Source: Apiospora phragmitis (Eukaryota; Ascomycota; Sordariomycetes; Amphisphaeriales; Apiosporaceae). From it: 64,000 nucleotides of DNA. Position numbers and translations under genes: made by a program. The notes under the pieces are model-generated. The model did no database searches. It saw nothing but the letters and a program-made list of their open reading frames with translations, and was not told where the DNA came from. Location of the stretch: NCBI GenBank assembly GCA_038363925.1, contig JAQQWL010000008.1:1798001-1862000 (forward strand), read 5' to 3'. Positions 45,601 through 58,900 of this stretch are shown here, piece after piece (within the stretch, counting starts at the first letter, position 1; the number at the start of each line of letters is the position of its first letter).

Positions 45601-48600
45601 TTATAAAAATTTAAATTCTCGTTATAAAATAAATACGACTTTAATTACGAAATTATTATAAATATTATTTATATTAACGGATAGAACGTACTTTATATAA
45701 TCGATTCGAATACGTCCTTCTAAACGGTTATATTTCTATATTCGCTTAGTATACGAGATATTTAAAATACCCTTTATAAATACTAGATATATATATATTA
45801 AAAACCCTTTAATTATATCTCGCATAATCCGGGCACGCATTTTTAAAAAAAGTTTCGCGACCACGTATAAATAATAAGAATTACTTATAAATAGATACTT
45901 ATTAAAGCTTATTAAGTAATAAATAAAGTCGAACGAGCGCACGTTCCGTTATATAAAGCCTTTAATATTTTATAAAAGGATCTCGGTTATTATATAAATA
46001 CTGAAATAATATTTTAAATAATAATTAAAGCTTTAAATAATACGGCTGGCCTTAACGGCCTAGTACCTACCCTACTCGTGTTCGGAGTATACCCTCGTAT
46101 CAATAGGAACTCACCACCGTTATTAAAGATCTAAGCATAAAGAGAAGCTATACGGAAAGTAATAAAGATACTTCGAAAAATACGTATAAATATCGATATT
46201 TATCGAGTTCTAAACACCCGGAATAAACTAGTTATTTAAAATATTTTAATATTCCCGCTCCGGAGTAAAGTCCTGGTCTGGCGGGAAAAAAAAAGGATAA
46301 ACCGAACTATATAAAATAGCAGCTATCGAAAACCGTACGATCCGAATAGATACCCCAAACGGCCTAAAAGCCTTTTAAATAATTTAAATTAAACCGTATT
46401 ACTGGGAGGAAGCCGAAGAACTATATAACTAACCCGAATTATAAACAAATCCGGAATAGCTAATAAATACCCTAAATACCGAACCAATAGCCGAGGAAAT
46501 TACGGTAATTCCTATACGACGCGGCCGAGAACGACCTAAAAAATACCTACTCCGGAACGCTCGAGCCGTTATATTCCTTACTTAAAAAGAATAAAAAAAT
46601 TACGAGCTAATAATTAAACTCTAATAAAACGAGGTTATTACTTCGTCTAAATACCCGTTCTAAAAGTCCGACGTAAAGGAGATTAATAATCTCGCCGCAC
46701 GAGAGGTTTTCGAATTTATTCAATTCGACCCGAATAAGTATACCGGCCGGAAAATCTTCAAAACACGGCTCGTATAAGAGATTAAGGGTAAAATTACGAA
46801 GCCGTACGAGAAGTCTAGGCTCGTAATATAAGGCTATAAAAATATAAAAAAGGAGGCTATTTTAACCTAGTTACCGATAATTCAGCGGATGAGCTAAAGA
46901 CTCCTTTTAACCCTCGGACCGACCCTGATCCGAAACTTCAACGTACGAAGCGAGCTACGCGATATTACACAGGCGTATACTTAGTCGTATAATAAGCTAA
47001 ACCGACTAATCTATGTACGCTTACTAGTAAAGCTAAAGACTTAATACCCTAAAAGAACGCTATTTTAAATCGTATTACCCCTATATAAACTAATAAAATT
47101 AAAACTTTATTAATTTAAAACGTATTATAATTATTACGTTTAAAATTTAAAAATAATTATATTAATATATAACGCCTACTTACTATTTATTACGGAAAGA
47201 CCGAATATTTTCGGCATTATAATAATATAAACCGATAATATGTTTAACTTTGCTATAGCCCCTTTTTTTAAAAAAAGAGGAAAAAAAGCTAGTAAAGGAA
47301 CAATTCCGTATAAAACTAAAAAGCATCCTGATTAAAAACACGCCGATCGAGTTTAATAGAAGCAAGATTCGATTAGAATTATACAATATCCTTTTCGAAT
47401 AAAAAGGACAGGCTAATTAATTAAAACTTATCGATCCGAAAGCTATCGATAAAAGCTAGTAATACATCTTTTAACGTATAAAAAAAAACATATCTCGTAT
47501 TTATTTATTAATTAAAGGTAGCGTACGACCTATTTACCGCCGTTTAAATATAAACCTTAAAGGATAAAAATATTGAAAACTTAAACATACGGATTAACTA
47601 ATAAATCTAGAATTAGATACGCGGCTTAAAATATATTTCGTTTAACCTTTATTATATAAAAATATATATTTTTACCGACGGCTTATTTATAAATAACGAG
47701 GACTTAACCTCTTAACTTAGATACTTAATCTTATTAAATTAAGAGATTTATTATACGAAAAATAAATTCTAAATCTAGAGTAATATTATTTATTAAAACT
47801 CGATTAAATATAAAAGAGTTATTAGGAGCGTACTAATTAACGAACTATATAATATAACTTCCGGTATAAATAGCGGCATTATATTAAGTATCACGCTTAA
47901 AAGAATCGTATAAATATTAGGATTTTAAGAAATTCTAATAACCCTTTATATAAACTTGAAATCATTTTATAACTATTTAGTTAAACTAAGTATAATAAAT
48001 AAGAAAAGGCTTATAATTAATATTATGTCCCTCCGGGAATTATACGAAAAAAGGAGATATTAGAGGTCTACTATATCGATAATAGAGATAATCCGGTAAA
48101 TGCCTTTACTAAAGTATCCCCGAACAAGGCCCTCGAGCAGCTAGTCTTAACAAACAGCCTTACCGTACGCATAGAAGCGTATATCGAGAGGCTAAACTTG
48201 TACGGCGAATAATTAAAAAAGAAAAGATATAAAAAAAGAGAGAGATTTCTTTTATTAATCCTTTTTTATATAATTATTATTAATATATTTTATTTATTAA
48301 GTATTATATAAAAATTAAAAAAAAACGTAATATATTATAACTTAAACGAGTAATATAATAAAAATAACCGTATAAAAACGCCACTTATATATATACGAAA
48401 ACTATTTATTTTATTTATTACTAACTTATCGTTATATAACTATTATTTTAACTTTATTATTACTATTTTTATTCTCGTTATTATCGGGATCAAGGTTCAT
48501 AAATCGTAAGCTATAATATGAACACCGGTTACCGTGCGAAGCTTAAACGCACAAAGCATAAGCGCCGTCCTAATATCCGTCGAAACGAACATATTTACGA

Positions 48601-49618
48601 AACGAAATATAGGACTAGACGCACCGATTATTATAAACGTTATTAATATTACCGCGCGATTAAACGAGAACCGCACGGAAATAGCCCTCGTAACGAATAA
48701 TACGAGCAAATAGGCGACGAATATCGTCGTTTACCGGTACGCGTATCTCGATATCGCGGCTCGGTAAGTTATAAACACAAACTTCCTTATTTTATTACAC
48801 GAAATTAATAAACGTTAAAAACTAAAAAAAAAAAAAAATATTATATATTAATATAAAGTATAAGTATAGCTTACTAATTTTAAACCGAAAAAGTCGGTAA
48901 TATTATTTAGCGTTAATTACGATCGATTACGTTAATAATAATAGCGCCGAAAGAATTAATAATTTATTAATTAAATATGGCGCGAATATATATATATATA
49001 TTTATAAATATATATATAGGTATATAATTTATTTTCGTATAATATTTTAAAAAAAAAAATATATATATATATAAAAAAAAAGAATTTATACTATACGAAT
49101 TATTTATATATAAAGGAATATTTACTTATAAAACTACTCTTACTAATCCTTTACGGGGTATAATATATTAAAATATATAACGATCCTTCCATTATTATTA
49201 TTACTTTTAAATAAACGATTAGAATAATTAATCGAGTAAACCTGCTACCTAGCTAAAACGACGTTAAAAAAGTATAGTATTATTTATACGGTTTAAATAG
49301 GTACCTAATACCGGATTAGAATAACCCAACCGTACGAGACTTTCGTAAGGGGAAGACTTGTATCCAAAAAGGGGAACAGGCTAATTTTATCGCCAAAATA
49401 AAAAACTGCTAGTATTAGAATAACTAGAACTAAAGCTATCTATATTATTTTAAAAGGGGTGTTACGTATTTACGCGTACGAACCCCTTTCCTATTTTATT
49501 AAAAGGGGTATACGATGCCTTTCGTAGCTCGTATTAAAAATAAATATAAATAATAGAATAAGAACGATTGAACCCCGATTAAAACCGGAACCACCGTACG
49601 TACGAGAGCCATTTAACA
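42670..49618 (+). mobile_element. Ty1/copia LTR retrotransposon, RIP-degenerate, with target-site duplication
   Basis: LTRs of 206-207 bp at 42670-42876 and 49413-49618 are direct repeats (TATTAGAA... to ...TTTAACA; the original start was likely TGTTAG). Flanks are GATAT on the left and GATAC on the right, a 5-bp target duplication differing by one C/T change. Between about 43200 and 48230 a plus-strand gag-pol can be traced through many stops: a CYKQSY zinc-knuckle remnant and, near 48000-48210, the RNase H end with SLRELYEKRRY and the SPNKALEQ-type tail of copia elements. Order and tail assign copia rather than gypsy. Confidence 0.8.
48470..48780. other. Less AT-rich island inside the copia 3' region
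   Basis: About 300 bp with clearly higher GC than its surroundings, between the end of pol and the 3' LTR. Plus-strand frames show basic stretches but no family motif. It may be a captured or inserted fragment. Confidence 0.35.
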
Positions 49619-49935
49619 GATACGTTATTTTATTATGAAATACCGCCGCGATATCGAAGATATAAAGTTATATAAAAGATATTATAAACTTATACTATAA
49701 ATTAAAAACTTAATTTAAAACTATTTCGAAGCGTTTAAAACATTAATTATATATCGCTTTTTTTATTATTATTAACTGTAATAAAATAATAAAAAAGAGA
49801 TAAAATAAACTTAGTTATAAAGAATTACGAGAAAATAGTTAATTAAACCATGTAATTAGTTAAACTATAGGGTACGTTAATATTATAACCTTTTAAAAGA
49901 AACTATTAAATAAGCTTTCGTTATAAGTAGGGGTT

Positions 49936-52900
49936 TGTTACGACCTGACCTAAACAGGCGGCCAAGATCCACCATCCGGCACGGAGCTAGAATAACCCGA
50001 GGCGCTTACGAAACCCTATATAAAGAGCTAGTTAATAATAATAGCCCTATTGTACCGCTATAGAACGTCGATAAGCAATAATACGATAATAGTACACCAC
50101 GATCAGCTAATTAAGGATAGATTAAGGTAGATAAATAAGAATAAATAAATAGGAATAGATAAATAGGATAAGGTAGATAATAAAGGATGGCCTAAAAGTT
50201 ACGTGTAAATAAAATAAAGGAGCTATAAGATTATAACGCTCCTAGTAATTTAGGAGCGACGAGATCACGACGCTCCCGGTAATTTAGGAGCGACGGTATT
50301 ACGACGCTCTTAGCGACCTAATTCGGATTAATAAAAGAGGGATTAGATATATAACGATAAACGTTTTTTATATATTTTATATAAATATTTTTTATTTTAG
50401 TAATTAATTTAAATATTAATCTTAGTTTATTAATAAAGTAAACAATTTTAATAAAACCATTATATATACTTTTAAGCCTACGCTTTTTAATTACCTTCGT
50501 TTTTATAAACTATTACCTATTATATCGATAAAAGCGATTTCTACCGCACGTTTAAATACTTTCTCGTATTATTAATATAAACTTTAGTACGTTTTTATTA
50601 AGTTTCTTTTAAAACTTAAATAACGTGCGTTATATTTTAATTAATTTTATTCTTACGAATTATTATTTAAACTTTTAAATAATAATATTATAAGAACTAT
50701 ATCTACGCCTGGCCTTAATAATATTATCTAATAAGGAAAGACTCCTATCGCCACCTTTAATACCTCTTAATGGGACCTTACTATAAACGTTAATAATAAC
50801 GATAATAATAACGAACCTATACGATAAGCGTTAGTTAAGCAAATTAAAAAACTCGAATAAAAAAGTACCAACTATTAATATTACTACGCTAAGCTCGAAA
50901 AGGAGTATAACGAGCTCCTAACTAAGGGCATTTTAAAATAAATACCTTATAATATTAATAAATTACGCGAAAAAATACGTTTTTTTTATATAATTATTAA
51001 TATTATCTAAACCCTTATTATATTTAAAAAAAGTATAAAGATTAGCACGTTAATACTATTTAATAAGAGAAGCGGAAATTTCCGAGGTTTTTTTATCTAA
51101 ATTAAAGCTTATTAACGATTTTATAAAAAAACGTTTTAAAACTTTACCTAATAAGTTATTTACGCCGCCTCGTTTTTTAAAAATAAAATACTCGCTTAAT
51201 TCGAACCTTATTTAAATAAACTTATAAAAAACGATTAATAAGTTAAACTATACCGTATAAAGGTATAACGTATTTTTGAAAGTTACGACGGCTTCGAGCA
51301 AGCTTTTAAATCGCTCTTTTAAAACCCCGACGAAAAGAAATAAGCGGAAAAAGAACTAGAAACCTTTAAACAAAAAGGATTAGCCGCTTTTTATATAGCC
51401 GAGTTCCGACGTATTATAATTCGATTAAATTATATTAAAATTATAAAAATTATAATATATTATTAAGAATTAAAATATAATATTAAAAATAAACTTAGCC
51501 GGCTTAACGCCCCTAATAACTTCCTCTTATATATAGAATTCACTATTAAAATCGATACCCGTATATACGAGTAACGCCGCGAAAAGTAAAGCGGACCCTA
51601 GCGGTAAACTAATCGAACCTAAATTAATACGGGGCGATCACGATAATATAACTACGTACCGCTTAAAAATACCACGGCATATAACTACTATAATAAGCCT
51701 ATAAATTTCGACACTATTAAATATAATAAATAAAATAAAAAATTACGCGGTACTTATAATAATTATTAAAAACTAAGAAATTATATTCGATAATATCGAA
51801 TATTAAAAAAAGATTTCCGACAAGTTTTAAAAAAACGATACGTTAAGGTTATTAAAATAAAAAATACTTTTATAATAATTATTAAAAATAATAACACTAT
51901 TATTAAATATAATAATCTATTTTAAATAGCTTATTATAATAATAAGTATACCTCTTATTTAACGGATAAAGAAAATACCGGATAATTCCTTAAAGCCTCG
52001 AAAAACGAGGAGGACCATAGCCGAAACGTCGCGATAATACAAAGGGAGTAACTCCTTCCTTATAACGAAAATAATAATTCAATAAATAATATTATAAGCC
52101 AGTTAAAATAATTAATAAACTACGAACGTTTAATAAATATATTAATAAACGAACTAATAAATAAGATCGTTAAATTTAGAGACCTTAAGACCGACGGATA
52201 GTTAACTATCCTTAATATTCTTTACCCCGACTCGAAATATTTACATTAAATACTTATTACGGCCGGTTTTAACCAAAAAATTTATAATAATTACATAATA
52301 AAAAATAATTTATAAATCTTTTTTATATATAAAAAATACTTTATATTCTTATAAATCTCGTATATATATAACGTTTATACGGAACACCTCGCAAAGAAAC
52401 TTAAATACGAATAGTTTCCCCGAAAAATTAATAAGCGACCTATTACGTAACTATACCCGGATTATATTACTAAAAAAATTTAAACATTAATCCTAAATAA
52501 ATAACGCGCGTACTTATTAATATAAAAAGACTTATAGTAATTATAATAATATTACTTAAAAAAACGAGATTAAAAAGAGTATTTTAAAAACTAATACTTT
52601 AAATACGCTTAAAAAAAATTATAAACTTATAAACGTTTAAAAAAAAACGTTTAATACTTTTAAAATATATAAACATATACTTAATAAAAGAACCCTTTTA
52701 ATATATTAAAGAACCTATAAAACATTTATAAATTATTACGAATTTAATAAATTTTCGAATTATTAAAAGAACCCGAATTTTAAATATTAAAGATAATATT
52801 TTGTATAAAGAGGAGTATAGAAACACATCCGCTAATATATTAAAAAATACTTTATAAAGAACGAAAGGAATAATAACGACGATATAAAGATCGATTATAA

Positions 52901-55900
52901 AATATTATTAATTACTTATAAATATAACGTTCGGGAAACGGACGCCGCTTATTATAGAGGGACGACAATAGGCGGATTAAAACAGGTCCCTATATTAAAT
53001 AATAAATAATCGAGCTATTTATAAATATATTATATTAATAATAAATATAAAAAGAGTTTATATTAAAGCGTTACTCGATAGCGAAACGTAAAGAAACTAT
53101 ATTTTATTACGAATCGTTAATTGCCTTAAATTCGAATAATAAAAGAAAAACGTTTTATATCGATTTAAAACCGTCGATAAAGAATTTATAACTTATAATA
53201 ATAAAGAAGTACGGAAAAAAATCGCGAACTTTCCGATCGATATTAAAAAACGTTATAAACGAATTACGTATAATATTACGGACGTTATAAAATACGATAT
53301 AATTTTAAAAATACTTTAATTATAAATAAATAATTCTAAAATTAATTAAAAAATAAGTTAACTTTAATAAAATATATTAAAAAAAGGTTTAATTAATAGA
53401 TAGCGGTTTAAGAAGTAACCCCTTAATAAACTTAAAATCTTTAAAATATATATTATTATTAAAAAGCTTAAACCGAACGTTATAATAATTATACTAAAAA
53501 AGTACCGATAATTCGAAACTCTCTTTAATAAAAAACTAAAAACGGGCTTACCGCTTTATATACGGTAAAATTATAAGATACCCTTTAAGAATAGGAAGGA
53601 ACCCTTATTTATACCTATATATAAACTTAACCAGGAGCACGAATAAGCTTTAAAAAAGTATATCACGGAAAATCTCGAAAAAAGAGTTATTTAACTATTT
53701 TGTAACGAACGCTATCTGGGTTCTAAAAGAAACCTAGTAAGACGTACTGGGGTTTATATTAGTAATACGAGAGAGTATCTAAACGTGCGATAGAAGTCGC
53801 TTCTATCGATATAATAAGTAATAATTAGTAAGAACGAAGGTAATTAAAATATATAGATTTAAAGGTATTTATAATAGTTTTATTAAAGCTGTTTACTTTA
53901 TTAATAAATTAAAATTAATGTTTAAATTAATTATTAAAATAAAGAGTATTTATATAAAATATATAAAAAGAACGCCCGTCGTTATATATCTAGTTCCTCC
54001 TTTATTAATTTATTATCGCTTAGTGATCTCTTTTAATTACGCTTTATATTATTTAATAATCTCGCCTAATTACGCTTTACGCTATTTAATAATCTCGCTT
54101 AATCGTTTACTGTGCTACGTAACTTATTAACGGTCGCCGTTACTTTATAAGCGCGTTCGCCTTATTACTAAACGCGGTGGTAGCGTTGCTCGTTATTAAA
54201 AAGGGTTTAGCTTCGTATTAGTATAGCTGGCAGTACGGTCTATAGTTATAATATCGTAGCCTATTCGGGGTATGGTAATTCCGTGCCGGTAAGTAAGGTT
54301 TTTTTAGCCGTATAATTAAGTCGGGTTATAATATTATTCTCTTCTTTTTAATTATTTTATCCTTAAAATATTAACTCTATAAATACCCTAGCCGTCCGTT
54401 TATTATAATTTATAATAAATTCTTCCTTCCTTATCGCTTTTATTATAATATATACTTATTATAAATAATCGCGTCGAAAAATCTCGAATCAAACCTAATC
54501 GTTCCTCCACCGTTCGTCGTATAGACTTTGTCAAAGCCTTTTCTAAATTTAGTTTCGAAGTCATACTTTACAGTCGTTATTTTATAAAAGGATAATTTTA
54601 TATAATAATAAAAAGCGTTAATAAGTATAAAAAGTATATTCGTGCTAATTATACGTATAATAATACCGGGGTTTTACTATCTTCTTTACGGCGTATATAA
54701 AATAAGCACGACCGCTTATCTCAAAAAAAGTCCGCCGTAAAGGCTCACTTCTTAAAGCTCTAACGCCAAACTAACGAGGCCGTTACTCGCCTTATTCGTT
54801 TCCGTAAATAAAAAGAGATAGCTCGTACTTAAAGGGTTAAGTTAATATAGCGTAGTTTACGCTCTTTAAACGAATTAAAAAAGCAAGAGCGTTAAAAGTT
54901 TAAAACCGTTATAACCGTCTAAGTTCACGGGGGTTTTAATATTATAAACTAAAACGCGACCGATTTCTCTTTTAAACCGATCCCCGAGGTTATTATTTAA
55001 ACGTCCGCAGCTTCTTAATAATATTCGCCAGGTGTTTCTTAAATTCCTAAGTATTATCTTCTAATAAGTAACCTTTTTATTAAACGAGGTATTAAAAGCT
55101 TCGTTTTTTCTTTTTTTTATTAATAATCTCGTCAATTTCGTACTTATATTAATCTATTTCAACTTCTAACTATATATCGATTAAGGTTTCTTTAACCGTT
55201 AGCTCGAATAATAAAATATAAAATATAAGGTATATCCGTATTATTTTAAATAATAATAATTAGTAATTAGTTTTTAAAATAGCTTTTATAATTTTAAATA
55301 ATCCTATCTTTTTAAAATTTAATTTATTACTTAATCGTTTTATTTTAATATTTCGTCGTAAAAAGTAAACTTTTTCTCCTTTTTTAAAAATTAATCCCTT
55401 TAACCTTATTTAATCGGTATATCCTTTTACTTATTATTAGAGGAATTCAAGGTTTTATTATGATATAATTTAGAATTCCCTTAATTTTTCGATTTATATA
55501 GTCGCGATTAATATTAGCTCTCTTTCTAAAGGTTTTTTTAATAATTTTTAAGTCGTACCCGTAATTTATTCAAAATAATAAAATACGCGTAGCTTCGTTA
55601 TCTACGTTATTATAAATAAATTAAGTTATAAATAATAATTATATTTAATTATTTTATTCGTAATTAACGTAATAACGTAAGTATTATTTTAAAGTTTAAT
55701 TTATCCGCTCGATTTATTTATTCGTTTAGGGGTAGTACGCCGTAAATAGTTTATATTTAATTCCAAGTTATATTATAAATAACTTCTAGAATTTAGCGGT
55801 AAATAGTTTATTTTTATCGGAGATAATTATTTCGGGCAGTCCGTACTAATTAATAATTATTCGAAGGAATATATACGTTAAGTTATTAATATCGCTAAAT

Positions 55901-58900
55901 TCCTTATATAATAAAAAGTAGGTATATTTCGTGAGTTTATTCGTAATTATTAGGATATTATCGTAATTAATCTTAGTTAGGGGTTCTTTTAATAGGGGTA
56001 GCTTAATAATAAAGTTAAGTATAATAGTTTTCTATACTTTATTTAGTAATAGGATCGGCTATAATTCTCTATGTAGTCGGTGTCGAGTGGCTTTGGCTTT
56101 ATTGTAGAGGTTGTATTTACCGATCACTTTAGCCACGGTTAGCTTGAAGTTTTTATAATCGAATTATTTAGTAATCCTTTTCCAGGTTTTAAATATCCTT
56201 TAGTGTCCGTGTACAGGATGTTTATGGAATTCTTTAATAAAGTCTTCGCGATACCGCTGAAGGATATGGATCTTGTCTCGGTAGAAGGTGAGACCGTCGC
56301 GGTCTTTGAAGCGATCCTTAGGGTAGTTCGTGGGGTCGAGGTTTTAATTAAATTATCAGAATTTAATAACCTATTCGTTATTATATTAAACGTGGTTCGT
56401 AACGTTTAGTTATTTTAAGGGTGCGAGGTTGCCGTTTTAGTTATAAGTGAGAATTATTCGCGTTTCGAGCGGAACCTCCTTTTAGTGGTCCGGTTGTCGG
56501 CTTAGTACGTTAGCGCGACCGTTCTTATTACCCTTTTAGTAAATAATGGTAAGGTTAAATTTTGAAAGGAATTTAAATTATTATACTTATTATTTATTTA
56601 GTTTTTTAATAATAATAAACGTTATAAAGTTTTTATAATCGGTATAAACCTTAACTAGTTTTTTTATTCCGTTAAAATAATATTTCTATTCTTTATAAGT
56701 TTTAATAATAGTTATTAATTTTTTATTATAAACCTAATAATTAAGTTCTAATTTATTAAGTTTTTTCGAGAAAAATGCGATAGGGTGCGATTTTCCGTTA
56801 TCGTCTCGTTAGTTTAGTTATCCTCCGATCGTATAAACCGATATATCGGTTTCGATTTTAAAGGGTTTAAACGGATCTATTACGCGAAGTATTAGTTCGT
56901 TAAGGATCCGTTCCTTAATATTATAAAAGGCCTTATTTTCTTTTTTTTATTTATTAAAATAGTTTATCCTTCTTTATTAGGTTTATTAAAAGTGTCGTTA
57001 TTTTATTAAATCCGGAAACGAAAATCCGGTAATAATTAACTAGTTTTAAGAAGGATCTAACTTTTATAGCGCTTATAGTTGTAGGCTATTCCTTAACTAT
57101 TAAGATTTTTAAAAATTCTATTCGGATTTCGCCTGGGGATATTATATATCTTATAAAGGTAACGGATCGTTAATAGAATTCGCTTTTTTTTAAATTAATT
57201 AATAAGTTAGTGTCTTATAGCTTCTCGAATACTAGCTTTACGTACTCTCGGTACTATTAGTTGTTCTCGGAGTAAATAATGATATCGTCGAGGTATATTA
57301 TAACGAACTTATCGAGGTATTCTCGTAAAACATGGTTAATTATAAGTTAAAAGCTAATTAATATATTAATTAAGTTAAACGGTATAACTTAATACTCGAA
57401 ATAGCCGTATTTAGTTCGGAACGCGGTCTTTTATTCTTTTCTTTTTTTAATTTAAATTAAGTTATACGTATTAAAGAGGTCGAGTATTATAAAATTTTAA
57501 CGTATAATAATTTATTCTATAAATCGCCGATTAAAAGTAAAAAGTACCGGTTCTTAATAATAATTTCGTTAAGCTTTTAATAATTAATATATATACGTTA
57601 TTTAAATTTCCCGTCCTTGCTCTTTTTTTAGAACGAAGAGGATGAGGAAGCCTACTACTAATATAGATGGTTAAATAACTCCTTTCTCGAGATTTTCCGT
57701 AATATACTCTTTTAAAGCTTGTTCGTACTCCTGGTTAAGTTTATATATAAGTATAAATAAGGGTTCCTTCCTATTTTTAAAAGGTATCTTATAATCCCAC
57801 CGTGTGTAAAGTAGTAAGCCTATTTTTAGTTTCTCGTTAAAAAGAGCTTTAAATTACCGGTACTTTTTTAATATAATCGTTATAACGTTTAATTTAAGCT
57901 TTTTAATAATAATATATATTTTAAAAACTTTAAATTTATTAAGAGGTTATTTTTTAAACCGTTATTTATTAATTAAACTTTTTTTTAATATATTTTATTA
58001 AAATTAACTTATTTTTTAATTAATTTTAAAATTATTTACCCGTAATTAAGGTATCTTTAAAATTATATCGTATTTTATAACGTCCGTAATATTATACGTA
58101 ATTCGTTTATAACGTTTTTTAATATTAATCGAAAAGTTTACAACTTCTTTTTATACTTTTTTATTATTATAAATTATAAATCCTTTATTAATAGTTTTAA
58201 ATTAGTATAAGGCGTTTTTCTCCTATTATTCGAATTTAAAGTAATTAACGATTCGTAATAAAATATAGTTTTTTTACGCTTCGTTATTAAGTAACGCTTT
58301 AATATAAACTCTTTTTATATTTATTATTAATATAATATATTTATAAATAATTTAATTATTTGTTATTTAATATAAGGACCTATCTTAGTCCGCCTTTTAT
58401 CGTCTTTTTATAATAAGCGGCGTTTATTTTTTAGACGCTGCTCTTATAAGTAATTAATAATTCCTTACGATCAATCTTCGTATCGTCGTTATTATTCTTT
58501 TTATTCTTTTTAAAGCGCTTTTTAATATATTAATAAGGGTGTTTCTATACTCCTCCTTATACGAAGTATTATCCTTAATACTTAAAATTCGGGTCTTTTA
58601 AACGATTCGAAAGTTTATTAAGTTCGTAATAATTTATAAACGTTTTATAAATTCTTTAATATATTAAAAGGGTCTTTTTATCAAGTATATATTTATATAT
58701 TTTAAAAATATTAAGTACTCTCTTTTAAACGTTTATAAGCTCGCGATTTTTTTTAAACGTATTCGAGGTATTAATTTTTAAAATACTCCTTTTAATCTCG
58801 TTTTTTTAAGTAATATTATTATAATTACTATAAGTTTTTTTATATTAATAAGTATACGCGTCGTCCGTTTAAAATTAACGTTCAAATTTTTTTAATAATA

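Noticed and set aside
56203..56409. Plus-strand frame with hydrophobic, gene-like sequence (also 62651-62917 on minus)
   Set aside because: Both are antisense of the gypsy integrase region, as the two copies mirror each other.
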